From Gemmatimonadaceae bacterium (GTDB lineage Bacteria > Gemmatimonadota > Gemmatimonadetes > Gemmatimonadales > Gemmatimonadaceae), in the NCBI GenBank assembly GCA_036496605.1, contig DASXKV010000032.1:186001-250000 (forward strand): a DNA stretch of 64,000 nucleotides, given 5' to 3'. The position numbers and the translations under genes were made by a program. Position 1 is the first letter of the stretch. The number at the start of each line of letters is the position of its first letter. A model generated the notes under the pieces. It had not been told where the DNA came from and did no database searches. It worked only from the letters and a program-made list of their open reading frames with translations. This document shows positions 17,692 to 26,301 of the stretch, in pieces.

Positions 17692-17717
17692 TGATCGATT
17701 GATGATCGATCGATCGC
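17692..17717. promoter_or_regulatory. ATCGAT-rich palindromic patch upstream of the LytS/LytTR pair
   Basis: The bases around 17692-17717 hold repeated GATCGAT and ATCGATC units that form several overlapping palindromes. They lie about 40 bases upstream of the kinase start. An operator for the LytTR regulator encoded next is possible but not shown. Confidence 0.25.
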
Positions 17718-17756
17718 ATAAAGCCCACGCTGATTCTTTCGACCTGCAGAGGTTCG

Positions 17757-19022
17757 ATGTTCCTCACGGGCGCGGCTGGCAGACGATCTCGAAGCGGGCA
17801 CGAGCTACGGCGGGTTCCTCCGCCGACCACGCCCGCAACACTGGCTGATGGACTCGCGAAGACCGGAGAATATTCGATCTTCGGACTGACTCGGGCCGGA
17901 GAGCCCCCGATCAGCCGCGAACGCCGCGCGAGTTTCGCGCTGATCATCTTCGCCATCGCAACCATCATCGCCGTTCTCTACTCGCTCGAACGGTATTTCT
18001 ATCGGCGATTGCTCGGGCAAGAGGTTTCGCTGGGTCAGCTTGTCCCCGCCGAGCTTGTTTTCACGTATCTGTGGGCACTGTTGACCCCACTCGTGATGTG
18101 GACGGGCCGTCGCTTCCCGGTGTGGGGAACGCATCACGGCAGCGACGGGCGCACCACCCTTCGCAATTGGATCTTTCAGCTCGTCGCCGTCGTCTCGTTC
18201 GTCATTCTGCACGTCGCCCTGTTCACGGCGGCGTCGTTGCTCCTTGGCGATGTGTCGACGGCCATTCCACTCTCCCGGCTATTCACCGGCTATCTGGCGT
18301 CGTGGTTCACGCTCGACTCCATCGTTTATTGTACGCTGCTCGCCGTGTACCACGCGCTGGTGTACTACCGCGTCTCGCAAGACCGCGCCCTGCGCGCCTC
18401 ACAGCTCGAGGCGCGGCTGGCCCAGGCGCAGTTGCAGGTGCTTCGCATGCAGCTGCAGCCACACTTTCTGTTCAACACGCTGCATACGATCTCGGCGCTG
18501 ATGCACAAGGACGTGAAACGGGCCGACTCCATGATCGCAGCATTGAGCGATTTGCTGCGCATGTCGTTGCGAAGCGTTGGCGTCCAGGAGGTGGAGCTGC
18601 GCGAGGAAATCGACTTCCTCCAGCGATACCTCGAGATCATGAGTCTGCGATTCGGCGATCGCCTAACGGTGACGCTTGATATCGAAGCGGAAGTCCTCGA
18701 CGCGCGCGTGCCGACGCTCGTGTTGCAGCCATTGGTCGAGAATGCGCTCCGTCACGGATTCGGCGACGGTATGCGGGCCGGCCACGTACGCGTGAAGGTG
18801 GCACCGGACGGGGATATGCTGCATTGCGAGGTCGTCGACAATGGACGCGGCATTCCGCTGTCGGGCCCTCGCGAAGGCGTGGGCATCAGTAACACCCGCG
18901 CACGATTGCGCCACCTGTACGGCGAACGGTTCTCTCTCGAGCTCCTGGCGAACCCGGGCGGCGGTGCCCGCGTGTCGCTCGCAATTCCATATCATTCCCT
19001 CGAACGGACGGCGGCCGATTGA
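17757..19022 (+). CDS. LytS/YehU-type sensor histidine kinase
   Basis: A membrane sensor kinase of the His_kinase (PF06580) family, 421 residues. Four hydrophobic segments lie at about residues 60-205. The phosphoacceptor region has the hallmark MQLQPHFLFNTLHTISALMH near residue 240. The HATPase domain follows with LVLQPLVENALRHGFGDG and DNGRGIPLSG. The signal sensed is unknown. The 3' end overlaps the response-regulator start by 4 bases, so the pair is co-translated. ATG at 17757 is the only good upstream start; the first 50 residues are basic and poorly structured. Confidence 0.9.
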   Translation: MFLTGAAGRRSRSGHELRRVPPPTTPATLADGLAKTGEYSIFGLTRAGEPPISRERRASFALIIFAIATIIAVLYSLERYFYRRLLGQEVSLGQLVPAELVFTYLWALLTPLVMWTGRRFPVWGTHHGSDGRTTLRNWIFQLVAVVSFVILHVALFTAASLLLGDVSTAIPLSRLFTGYLASWFTLDSIVYCTLLAVYHALVYYRVSQDRALRASQLEARLAQAQLQVLRMQLQPHFLFNTLHTISALMHKDVKRADSMIAALSDLLRMSLRSVGVQEVELREEIDFLQRYLEIMSLRFGDRLTVTLDIEAEVLDARVPTLVLQPLVENALRHGFGDGMRAGHVRVKVAPDGDMLHCEVVDNGRGIPLSGPREGVGISNTRARLRHLYGERFSLELLANPGGGARVSLAIPYHSLERTAAD

Positions 19023-19828
19023 TTACCGATCTCAACAAAATCCGCGTCGCGATCGTCGACGACGAAGAGCTCGCGCGTGAGCGCATGCGCGCACTACTCT
19101 CGGAGCACAACGACATCGAAGTCGTTGCCGAGTGCGCCGACGGCGCCGAGGCACTGCGCGCCATCGACGACAAGAATCCTGATCTCGTTTTTCTCGACGT
19201 TCAAATGCCCGACGTCGATGGATTCGAGGTCGTCGAGGCGCTCGAGCGCGGCGATCCCGAGGCGCCTCAAGGCACTGGCGTCAAGGCGCCAGCAATCGTG
19301 TTCGTCACCGCACACGACGATCACGCCCTCAAGGCTTTCGAGATCCACGCGCTCGACTTTCTTCTCAAGCCTTTCGACGAAGCACGATTCGAGAAGACGC
19401 TCTCGCGTGCACGACGGCACGTGCGACAGTCGCGCGACACGGTCGATGCTCGCCTGTTGGCCCTACTCGAGGATCTGCGTACCGAACGTCGTGGACAGCG
19501 ACACTCCGATCGCCTGATCGTCAAATCGGGCGGTCGCGTGTTCTTCCTGAGGACCGAAGAGATCGACTGGGTCGAGGCAGCGGGCAACTACGTTCGTCTG
19601 CATGCGCGTAGCGAATCGCATCTGCTCCGTGAAAGCATGAAGAACATGGAAGGTCGTCTCGATCCGAACACGTTCGTGCGGATCCATCGTTCGGCCATCG
19701 TGAACATCGATCGCGTAAAAGAGCTCGAGCCCTGGTTCCACGGTGAGTACATCGTCATCATGCGCGACGGCACCCGATTGACGGCAAGTCGCGTGTACTC
19801 GGATCGGCTGAGCGCGCTAATCGAGTAG
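19019..19828 (+). CDS. LytTR-family response regulator
   Basis: A DNA-binding response regulator of 269 residues. The receiver domain (1-125) has the acidic pair DDEE and the phospho-acceptor Asp in LVFLDVQMPDVDG. A C-terminal LytTR domain follows (about 165-265, FLRTEEIDWVEAAGNYVRLHA and RIHRSAIVNIDRVKELEPW). The partner is the overlapping LytS-type kinase. Start TTG at 19019 overlaps the kinase stop. It ends 5 bases before a convergent gene. Receiver loop residues GDPEAPQGTGVKAP form a small insert. Confidence 0.92.
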   Translation: MITDLNKIRVAIVDDEELARERMRALLSEHNDIEVVAECADGAEALRAIDDKNPDLVFLDVQMPDVDGFEVVEALERGDPEAPQGTGVKAPAIVFVTAHDDHALKAFEIHALDFLLKPFDEARFEKTLSRARRHVRQSRDTVDARLLALLEDLRTERRGQRHSDRLIVKSGGRVFFLRTEEIDWVEAAGNYVRLHARSESHLLRESMKNMEGRLDPNTFVRIHRSAIVNIDRVKELEPWFHGEYIVIMRDGTRLTASRVYSDRLSALIE

Positions 19829-19833
19829 AGTGG

Positions 19834-20805
19834 CTAGACCTGAGGCGCTAGGGGCTGTGATTTCGCTGGACTGGCCCCTAACGCCAGCTCCTGTCGCAGC
19901 GACTGCTCGAGCGTGGGATGAGCGAATTCGAAACCCGCCTTCACCAGACGACGGGGGTGGACGCGCTGGCTGCCGAGTAAGGTCTCACGCCCCATCTCGC
20001 CGAAGACGAGACTGATCGCGCTCGCAGGAACGGGAAGGAGTGTCGGCCGACCGAGGACGCGCGCTAGGGTCGTCACGAAGTCCGCGTTAGGCACGGGGTT
20101 GGGCGCGACGAGATTGACCGGACCCGCAACGTCGGCGGCGAGCGCGAATTCAACGGCAGCAATCCAGTCCTCGAGTCCGATCCAACTCATCCACTGAGTC
20201 CCCAATCCGATTCGCCCGCCAATCCCAAGCTTGAAGGGCAGAAGCAGCTTCGCGAGCGCACCGCCGCTGGGATTCAGCACAATGCCCGTGCGTATGAGCA
20301 CGACCCGAATTCCGGCCAGGCGGGCCGGTTCCGTCGATTGCTCCCACGCAGAGGCAACGTCGGCGAGGAACCCCGTTCCGATCGCGCTCTCCTCGTCGAG
20401 CTCCTCGTCGCCACGATCGCCGTAGACCCCAATCGCGGATCCGCTGACGAATACTGTCGGCGGATGCTCGAGGCGCGCGATCGCGTTCGCAAGGACCGTT
20501 GTCGATGTGACTCGGCTGTCGCGAATCTCTCGTTTCCGCCTGTGTGTCCAGCGTCGGGCGATCTGCGCGCCGGCGAGATTCACGATCGCGTCGACACCGT
20601 TCAGTGCGGCGATGTCGATCTCTCCCTTATCCGGTCGCCATGAGACGTCGGGAGGAGTAGCGCGCTCGCTTCGACGGAGGCGTTGAACGGTCATGCCCTC
20701 TCGCTGCAGTTGCGCGGCGAGCGCGGCGCCCAGGAACCCAGAGGCTCCGCTGATGGCAATGCGCCGAGTCGACTGGTCTGGCTCGCGACGGTGCGAATAC
20801 GTCAT
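19834..20805 (-). CDS. TIGR01777-family epimerase (YfcH-like)
   Basis: An atypical extended SDR of 323 residues, cytoplasmic. Family marks are ISGASGFLGAALAAQLQ near residue 20, VNLAGAQIARRWTHRRKREIRDSRV and FVSGSAIGVYGDRGDEELDE. The C-terminal DUF1731-like end GSQRVHPRRLVKAGFEFAHPTLEQ is also present. The physiological substrate is not established for the family. It is convergent with the LytTR gene at 5 bases and is followed on its 5' side by the minus-strand FlgM-like gene. Confidence 0.9.
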   Translation of the reverse strand: MTYSHRREPDQSTRRIAISGASGFLGAALAAQLQREGMTVQRLRRSERATPPDVSWRPDKGEIDIAALNGVDAIVNLAGAQIARRWTHRRKREIRDSRVTSTTVLANAIARLEHPPTVFVSGSAIGVYGDRGDEELDEESAIGTGFLADVASAWEQSTEPARLAGIRVVLIRTGIVLNPSGGALAKLLLPFKLGIGGRIGLGTQWMSWIGLEDWIAAVEFALAADVAGPVNLVAPNPVPNADFVTTLARVLGRPTLLPVPASAISLVFGEMGRETLLGSQRVHPRRLVKAGFEFAHPTLEQSLRQELALGASPAKSQPLAPQV

Positions 20806-20843
20806 GGCCGTAAGCTATTACGGCCAGACTCTGCTACCGCGAG

Positions 20844-21068
20844 CTAATACTCCGACAACGAGTCACTCTGGACGATGCGGCGAGCAAGCTCAGTCGCTAC
20901 TCGGGGCGAAGCGTAGTATCCGACAAGCACTCGGCGCCGGATGAGCTCGAGCCTGATCGGAAGAGTGTCGTTCCCTTCCGTGCCGCCTGTGGCAGGCGAC
21001 CATTGGGCCCCGTGGCTGAAGGTCTCGTCCACGTCCGCAGTGATAAAGGGCGAGAAGCCTATCGTCAT
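20844..21068 (-). CDS. FlgM-like anti-sigma-28 factor (putative)
   Basis: A 74-residue protein. Its second half, RLELIRRRVLVGYY ... RVATELARRIVQS, matches the FlgM pattern of an amphipathic helix, a G-x-Y turn and a helix that clamps sigma-28. The N-terminal half is flexible, as in FlgM. A sigma-28-type factor is encoded 1.9 kb away, which fits. No flagellar gene is present, so the pair may control something else. A short gene with no other supporting motif; the call rests on pattern and context. Confidence 0.6.
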   Translation of the reverse strand: MTIGFSPFITADVDETFSHGAQWSPATGGTEGNDTLPIRLELIRRRVLVGYYASPRVATELARRIVQSDSLSEY

Positions 21069-21241
21069 CGCAACCTCATAGCTACAGTATCGGGAGCGGC
21101 CGCGGATTCTTTAGAGCGTTCTCGGCCGCCTCGTCCTTTCACCGGACCGTAGGTGAACAGTGACGTTTCTGCATCAGGTATCCGAGTATCGGCGGGGATT
21201 GCTCCCGCGCCAGTGAGAGGACCAGTCGTTCCGGGACGACG

Positions 21242-22654
21242 ATGGCGACGATTCTGTACGTCGATGATGACCCGACTATCGGTCTGCTGCTCGAGGACAC
21301 ACTCCTCCGCGCGGGGCACAAGGCCATCGGGGCGCGCAGCGTACCGCAGGCACTACAAGCTCTCTCGTATGGCGACATCGAGCTGATCATTTCGGATTTC
21401 AAGATGCCCGGAATGACGGGTCTCGAGCTCCTCGCGCATCTTCGCGATGAGGGCTATGAAATCCCACTCGTCATGGTGACGGGATACGCCTCGATCGAGC
21501 ACGCCGTGCAGGCCATCAAGGCAGGGGCCGCCGATTACATAACGAAACCCGTCCGGCCCGAACAGCTCGAGCACGCGGTGACCAAAGCTCTGCAAGTGGC
21601 TCGACTGCGAAGAGAGAACAACGTCCTGCGGCACGAAGTGATGGCGCTACGCAACGAGCGGCAGATCATCGGCGAGAGCGCAGTTATGCGGCGTCTGTTG
21701 CAAACAGTTGCGACGGCGGCGCCCACTCGAGCCACCGTGCTCCTCCAGGGAGAGTCGGGAACTGGCAAGGAGCTCGTAGCCCGGGCAATCCACGACCAGA
21801 GCGAGCGAGCGGAAGGTCCGTTCATCAAGCTGAATTGCGCTGCGCTGCCTGAGGGACTCGTCGAAAGTGCGCTCTTCGGTCACGAGCGCGGGGCATTCAC
21901 CGGCGCTATCAAGCGCGTGGCCGGTGCATTCGAGCGCGCACACGGTGGAACGCTGCTGCTCGACGAGATCTCCGAGATGCGGCTCGATCTTCAGGCAAAG
22001 CTTCTGCGCGTTTTGCAGGAGCAGGAGTTCGAGCGCGTCGGAGGGACATCATCGATCAAGGTCGACGTCCGCATCATCGCAACCACGAACCGCGATCTCG
22101 CCACGGAAGCCGAAGCCGGCCGCTTTCGCCGCGATCTCTTTTTCCGCCTCAGCGTGATTCCAATCGAAATACCGCCGCTTCGTCAGCGTTCCGAGGATGT
22201 TCCGCTTCTGGCCTATCGGTTCGCCGCGCACTCGGCGACCGAGACGAAGAAGGAGTTTGCGGGAATCTCATTGGATGCGCTGGCCCTGCTGCAGCGATAC
22301 GACTGGCCGGGAAATGTGCGGGAGCTGCAGCACGCGATCGAACGAGCAGTCATTCTGGCAAGCGGGCCGATGCTACTGCCGACGCACTTCGAGGGTCAGC
22401 GATTCGGTCTCATACAAAAAGCGAGCTCCGCTCGAGAGGTGGGGCTTCGGATCCACGCGTTGGAGACCAACGGCTCTGACCCCAGTGATCTCGAGCGAGT
22501 CGTACTGAACTCATTCGACCTCGGCGCGGCCGAGACGCAGTTGATCGTCCGAGCGCTCGAGGCGACAGAGGGGAATCGCACGCGCGCGGCCGAATTGCTG
22601 GGGCTGAGCGTGCGTACCTTGAGAAACAAACTGAATGCGCTGCCGAGGAGCTGA
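21242..22654 (+). CDS. NtrC-family sigma-54-dependent response regulator
   Basis: A 470-residue activator. The receiver domain (1-120) has DDD near the start and the phospho-acceptor Asp in LIISDFKMPGMTG. The AAA+ domain (about 140-375) has Walker A GESGTGKE, the sigma-54 contact loop GAFTGA in HERGAFTGAIKR, and Walker B LLLDEISEM. A C-terminal Fis-type helix-turn-helix is present (EGNRTRAAELLGLSVRTLRNKL). It should drive sigma-54 promoters on phosphorylation. No partner kinase adjoins it. Divergent from the flgM-like gene, monocistronic, with a strong terminator downstream. Confidence 0.93.
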   Translation: MATILYVDDDPTIGLLLEDTLLRAGHKAIGARSVPQALQALSYGDIELIISDFKMPGMTGLELLAHLRDEGYEIPLVMVTGYASIEHAVQAIKAGAADYITKPVRPEQLEHAVTKALQVARLRRENNVLRHEVMALRNERQIIGESAVMRRLLQTVATAAPTRATVLLQGESGTGKELVARAIHDQSERAEGPFIKLNCAALPEGLVESALFGHERGAFTGAIKRVAGAFERAHGGTLLLDEISEMRLDLQAKLLRVLQEQEFERVGGTSSIKVDVRIIATTNRDLATEAEAGRFRRDLFFRLSVIPIEIPPLRQRSEDVPLLAYRFAAHSATETKKEFAGISLDALALLQRYDWPGNVRELQHAIERAVILASGPMLLPTHFEGQRFGLIQKASSAREVGLRIHALETNGSDPSDLERVVLNSFDLGAAETQLIVRALEATEGNRTRAAELLGLSVRTLRNKLNALPRS

Positions 22655-22700
22655 CCCGTCGAGAACCCGAACAGCTGCTCTAGAAGAGCGAGTTCGGGGG

Positions 22701-22724
22701 CGGGCGCTGTCGCGCCCGTTTTTT
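22701..22724 (+). terminator. Strong Rho-independent terminator after the NtrC-type gene
   Basis: CGGGCGC (22701-22707) pairs with GCGCCCG (22712-22718) around a TGTC loop and is followed by six T residues. It lies 46 bases after the stop codon. Confidence 0.85.
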
Positions 22725-23008
22725 CCTTCAGGACCCAGGATAACCAACACTACCCGGCAATTTCTGCCGTAGGGAAAATTCTGCCTAGTTTACGCCGCAC
22801 GACGTACGTTCGGCGGAGAGCTGCAACTGGTGGCTCTGGCAGCGATCGCAAGTTGTTGACTTACAGTTGATTAGTCGCACTCATGCCAACCGAAGCCGCG
22901 TTAGCCTTGGCGGCAAGAATCGCCGGTCTAATAGTGGAGCACGGTTTGCCTTTAGAGGCGCGGACGATCGAGACGGGCCCTTCCCCTCCGTTCACGAGGA
23001 TCTCCGCG

Positions 23009-23761
23009 ATGTCTCCCTCCCTCTCTTATTCTCTCCGGCTGTCGAGCCAAACCGCCGACGCAAGCGTGTCGGTGCTGACCGAACAGCACGTGGGTCTCGT
23101 GCACCATGTCGCGCGTCAGCTCTCACGGCGCCTGCACGACAAGGTCGACCTCGATGAGCTCGTGAGTGCCGGCGCGGTAGGGCTGATGCAGGCGGCGGCG
23201 AGCTATGAACCCGCACGAGGTCTCACGTTCAGCACCTACGCTGTTCCGCGCATCCGTGGCTCGATGCTGGACGAGTTGCGACGACACGACTTCATGTCGC
23301 GCGGCGCGCGCCGCAAGGCGCGATCGATAACCGCAGCGCGCGAGGCACTCCTCCATCGATTGGGTCGAGAGGCCAAGTCGTCGGAAGTCGCGATGGAACT
23401 CAACGTCAGCGTCGACACGCTGCGTCAGTGGGAGATGGACGTCGACGGCGCAATCGAAGTGTCGCTCGACGTCGCACCACGCGCGCTCCGTGACGAGGGA
23501 CAGCTCACCGCCGCGGGCGCGATCGCGGACGAGAGCGCACCGGGCGCGGATGAGCGCCTTGGCCAGGAGGAGGAGGTCGCACTGCTTGGCCTGGCGATTC
23601 GCGGGCTGCGACCGCAGGAGCGCACTGTGTTGGCGCTCTACTTCTACGAGGAGCTCACGCTTCAGGAGATCGCGCGAGTTCTGGGACTATCTGCGTCGCG
23701 GATCTCGCAGATTAGGGGCGAAGCGCTCACTAAGCTTCGCGTTCAGATGAGAGCAGATTGA
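23009..23761 (+). CDS. Sigma-28/FliA-type RNA polymerase sigma factor
   Basis: A group 3 sigma factor that redirects RNA polymerase to flagellar-type promoters. Region 2 reads LVHHVARQL ... DLDELVSAGAVGLMQAAASYEP and TFSTYAVPRIRGSMLDELRR. Region 3 (ARRKARSITAAREALLHRLGRE) and region 4 (LTLQEIARVLGLSASRISQIRGEALTKL) follow. ATG at 23009 gives 250 residues, the normal FliA length; the frame is open from an ATG at 22883, which would add 42 unconserved residues. No chemotaxis or flagellar gene adjoins it. The nearby FlgM-like gene is the likely antagonist. Confidence 0.88.
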   Translation: MSPSLSYSLRLSSQTADASVSVLTEQHVGLVHHVARQLSRRLHDKVDLDELVSAGAVGLMQAAASYEPARGLTFSTYAVPRIRGSMLDELRRHDFMSRGARRKARSITAAREALLHRLGREAKSSEVAMELNVSVDTLRQWEMDVDGAIEVSLDVAPRALRDEGQLTAAGAIADESAPGADERLGQEEEVALLGLAIRGLRPQERTVLALYFYEELTLQEIARVLGLSASRISQIRGEALTKLRVQMRAD

Positions 23762-24022
23762 TGCTGAAGCGCAGGACTAGCTTCCCCGCGACCGAAAATC
23801 CCGCCGCTGGCTGACGACGCAATCAAGTGAGGCGCAGCTGACACCGACGCGCGAACGACAGACGCCGTCGCTCAGTTGCGCTTTGCATTCGCTGCGTCTC
23901 AATCGATTGCGCTCTCCGGCAGTTGCCAATCACTCCGCCAGTTCCACGTATTGCCGGGAACGCCACCTACTCGTCCGGGGTTGGTGGTTCCGTCTACCGC
24001 ATCGTCCAGTACAGGATCGTAC

Positions 24023-24595
24023 ATGCTGCTCGTACATGTCTTGCCGTTTGTCGTGAGTGTCGTCGTCGGGGCTTCGGATTCGACGTTGGCGCGAGATACG
24101 TCGTTGACGTTTCTCGTGCCCCCGTTAGTTGTCGCGGACACGCCGCGCGTTCGTCCGCGAGCGATTGAAATCAGCGATTGGTACGGGCGTCGCCTGACCA
24201 TTCATCGCACGCTCAGCTACACCGTGATCCCAATCTTCGCCGCACAGTGGTTCGCCGGCGAGCGGATTTACAAGCACGGAAACGAGGCTCCTGACTGGGC
24301 GAAGACGACGCATCGCGCTGGAGCGACCGCACTCGCGGGTATCTTCACAGTCAATACAGTCACTGGACTGTGGAATCTCTGGGACTCGCGAAGTACTCCG
24401 AACGGTCGCGCGCTGCGATACTTTCACGCGTTGACGATGCTCGTGGCGGACGCGGGCTTCACCTACGCGGGTGTGAAGCTGTCGAAGGACGCCGAGACGG
24501 ACTTCAACAAGCGACGCGAGCACCGCACGATCGCGATCTCATCGATGGCGGTGACGGTTGTGAGTGCGTTGGCGATGAAGCTGTATAACAAGTAG
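24023..24595 (+). CDS. Small polytopic membrane protein with conserved-looking His residues
   Basis: A 190-residue membrane protein with a hydrophobic N-terminus and about four further helices (IHRTLSYTVIPIFAAQW, HRAGATALAGIFTVNTVTG, YFHALTMLVADAGFTYAG, IAISSMAVTVVSALAMK). His residues sit at the helix ends, in IHRT, THRA, FHAL and EHRT, the spacing expected of a cytochrome b561-like bis-heme protein. The heme call is inference; no family was recognised outright. ATG at 24023 is chosen over the upstream frame. It is followed at once by a second membrane protein and two Rieske genes, suggesting a membrane redox unit. Confidence 0.65.
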   Translation: MLLVHVLPFVVSVVVGASDSTLARDTSLTFLVPPLVVADTPRVRPRAIEISDWYGRRLTIHRTLSYTVIPIFAAQWFAGERIYKHGNEAPDWAKTTHRAGATALAGIFTVNTVTGLWNLWDSRSTPNGRALRYFHALTMLVADAGFTYAGVKLSKDAETDFNKRREHRTIAISSMAVTVVSALAMKLYNK

Positions 24596-24596
24596 C

Positions 24597-25118
24597 ATGC
24601 TCCTGGAATCAGCCGCCGCGCCAACGACCGTGGCACTCGCGCGCCTGTTCGAACCGTGGGCGCATCTCTACGCCGATTCGAAGTTGATCGCGACCGTGGT
24701 GACCTTTGGCCACATCGCCTCGCTGCTCATGGCCGGCGGATTGGCGGTTGCGACGGACCGTGCGACGCTGCGTGCGTTGCGCCTCGCCGCCGCCGAACGC
24801 GGACGGCATCTCCTGGAGCTGTCTGGCGTCCACCAGCTCGTCGTTGGCGGCCTCGTGCTCTCGGTCTCAACGGGGCTGCTGTTGTTCGCCTCCGATGTGG
24901 AAACCTTTCTGCGTTCGTGGGTCTTCTGGTTGAAAATGGGAATGATCTGTGTGCTGCTCGGAAACGGATTCGCGATGACTCGCGCCGAAAAGGCGCTCCG
25001 CGCAGACGCGGCCGAGAGCTCGCCAGCGTGGACGCGTCTGCGTCGGACGGCGCTCACGAGCGTTGCGCTGTGGTACGCCATCACCCTCGCCGGCGTCGCG
25101 TTGGCCAATATTGCCTAG
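24597..25118 (+). CDS. Membrane protein of unknown function
   Basis: A 173-residue protein with about four membrane helices (LIATVVTFGHIASLLMAGGLA, VHQLVVGGLVLSVSTGLLLFA, SWVFWLKMGMICVLLGNGFAM, ALTSVALWYAITLAGVALA). His residues in TFGHIAS and SGVHQL could be heme or metal ligands. ATG at 24597 follows the upstream stop by one base, so translation is coupled. Position between the first membrane protein and two Rieske genes points to a role in electron transfer. I do not recognise the family with certainty; it resembles small DUF2214/DUF6644-like membrane proteins. Confidence 0.65.
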   Translation: MLLESAAAPTTVALARLFEPWAHLYADSKLIATVVTFGHIASLLMAGGLAVATDRATLRALRLAAAERGRHLLELSGVHQLVVGGLVLSVSTGLLLFASDVETFLRSWVFWLKMGMICVLLGNGFAMTRAEKALRADAAESSPAWTRLRRTALTSVALWYAITLAGVALANIA

Positions 25119-25158
25119 CGCCGCCCTGGCACGTCCGATACGATCGGCAGGAGCATCG

Positions 25159-25704
25159 ATGAATCGTCGTGATGTGAAAGATGAGCAGAGTATGAATTCG
25201 TGCACCGAGTGTCCATTGGGCGAGGTTCTGGAGCGCCGCCGCTTTCTGCGCGACGCCGCGCTGGCTGCGGTGGGTATCTTCGCCGCGCTTGGCGCCGTCA
25301 CCTCCGACGCGCGTGCGCTGCCGGTGCGTTTCGCGTCCTCGTTGCCGGTGTCGGCGCGTGCCGACGAGCGCACATATCCGATACCTAACGAGGACGGCGC
25401 CATGATCGACCGGGAGGAATCGTTGATCGTCGTGCGCTGGCAGGGAACGGTCTACGTCTTCTCGCTCGCGTGTCCGCATCAGAACACGGCGCTCAAATGG
25501 GAGCAGCGCGAAGCGCAGTTCCAGTGCCCCAAGCATCACTCAAAGTATCGCCCAGACGGCTCCTTCATCGAGGGACGTGCAACCCGCGGCATGGATCGAT
25601 TCGCGGTACGCCGCAACGGCGACAACGTCGTGGTCGATCTCGACAAACTGTATCAACAGGACAAGGACGCCGCGGAGTGGAAAGGGGCGTTCATTCAGGC
25701 TTGA
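25159..25704 (+). CDS. Tat-exported Rieske [2Fe-2S] protein
   Basis: A 181-residue iron-sulfur protein. A Tat signal contains LERRRFLRDAALAAVGIFAA. The Rieske domain has ligands Cys and His in ACPHQN and Cys and His in CPKHHSKY, a high- or mid-potential cluster. There is no second Cys pair for the disulfide of cytochrome bc1-type Rieske proteins. Start ATG at 25159 has AGGAG 6 bases upstream; the unusual N-terminus before the signal is Cys-bearing (SCTECPLGEV). Follows two membrane proteins and precedes a second Rieske gene by 12 bases. Confidence 0.88.
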   Translation: MNRRDVKDEQSMNSCTECPLGEVLERRRFLRDAALAAVGIFAALGAVTSDARALPVRFASSLPVSARADERTYPIPNEDGAMIDREESLIVVRWQGTVYVFSLACPHQNTALKWEQREAQFQCPKHHSKYRPDGSFIEGRATRGMDRFAVRRNGDNVVVDLDKLYQQDKDAAEWKGAFIQA

Positions 25705-25716
25705 CGAAGGAGCCTC

Positions 25717-26175
25717 ATGTCGTGTGCGAATTGTTTAAGTAGGCGCGCGTTTCTGGCGAAGGGCGCGGCGGCGGCGGCGGCCGCCGCACTCGTCGCAGGG
25801 TGCGGCAACGGCGTGTTCGGTCCACCCCTGCCGTCGCACTCCGCCGGCGGCGTCCCCTCGGGCACGCTGACGATCAAGGTTTCTGATCACACTGAGCTCG
25901 CCTCCGTCGGCACGCTCGTGCAGTTCGGCGAACGCGCCGTCAAGCGAGTCGACACAATGTCGTTCTTTGCGTTGTCGCTGATCTGCACTCATCAAGGGTG
26001 CGACACAGCCGTGCAGCCGACGAACATCATCGAATGCCCCTGTCATCATTCGCGTTTCAACCCTGACGGGACGGTGATCAATGGGCCGGACAACTCCGCG
26101 CCCACATCGATCAACCCGCTCGCGACGATCCCCACCTCGTATAACCCTCAAACCGACGAGTTGACGATCGGCTAG
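25717..26175 (+). CDS. Second Rieske [2Fe-2S] protein, Tat lipoprotein-like
   Basis: A 152-residue protein. The N-terminal signal (CLSRRAFLAKGAAAAA...LVAGC) combines a twin Arg with a lipobox Cys near residue 29, so export and lipid anchoring are likely. The Rieske domain shows CTHQGCD and CPCHHSRF. Here each ligand motif carries an extra Cys, so a stabilising disulfide is possible, as in bc-type Rieske proteins. AAGGAG stands 4 bases before the ATG. Last gene of the four-gene membrane/Rieske unit. Confidence 0.88.
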   Translation: MSCANCLSRRAFLAKGAAAAAAAALVAGCGNGVFGPPLPSHSAGGVPSGTLTIKVSDHTELASVGTLVQFGERAVKRVDTMSFFALSLICTHQGCDTAVQPTNIIECPCHHSRFNPDGTVINGPDNSAPTSINPLATIPTSYNPQTDELTIG

Positions 26176-26301
26176 CCCGTCCTCACGCCACGCGCGAAAA
26201 AGTGTGACGCGCGGTGTTGCTTCGGAGAGCAAGAAGGGGCAGTGTTCGCGTCCCCTCGCGCTCGCCGGTCTCCTTCCGTTCCCCACCGCCCCTCGTCAGA
26301 C

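Larger units (their letters stand above)
17379..17756. other. 378-base spacer with terminator and ATCGAT-rich patch
   Basis: The left part holds the amidase terminator (17398-17430). The right part holds overlapping GATCGAT/ATCGATC units at 17692-17717, just upstream of the LytS-type kinase gene. No gene was recognised between them; the open frames are Arg/Ser-rich and unconserved in look. Confidence 0.5.

Noticed and set aside
20844-21068. Treating the 74-codon frame as noise
   Set aside because: Kept as a gene because its second half follows the FlgM helix-turn-helix pattern and a sigma-28 gene is close by.
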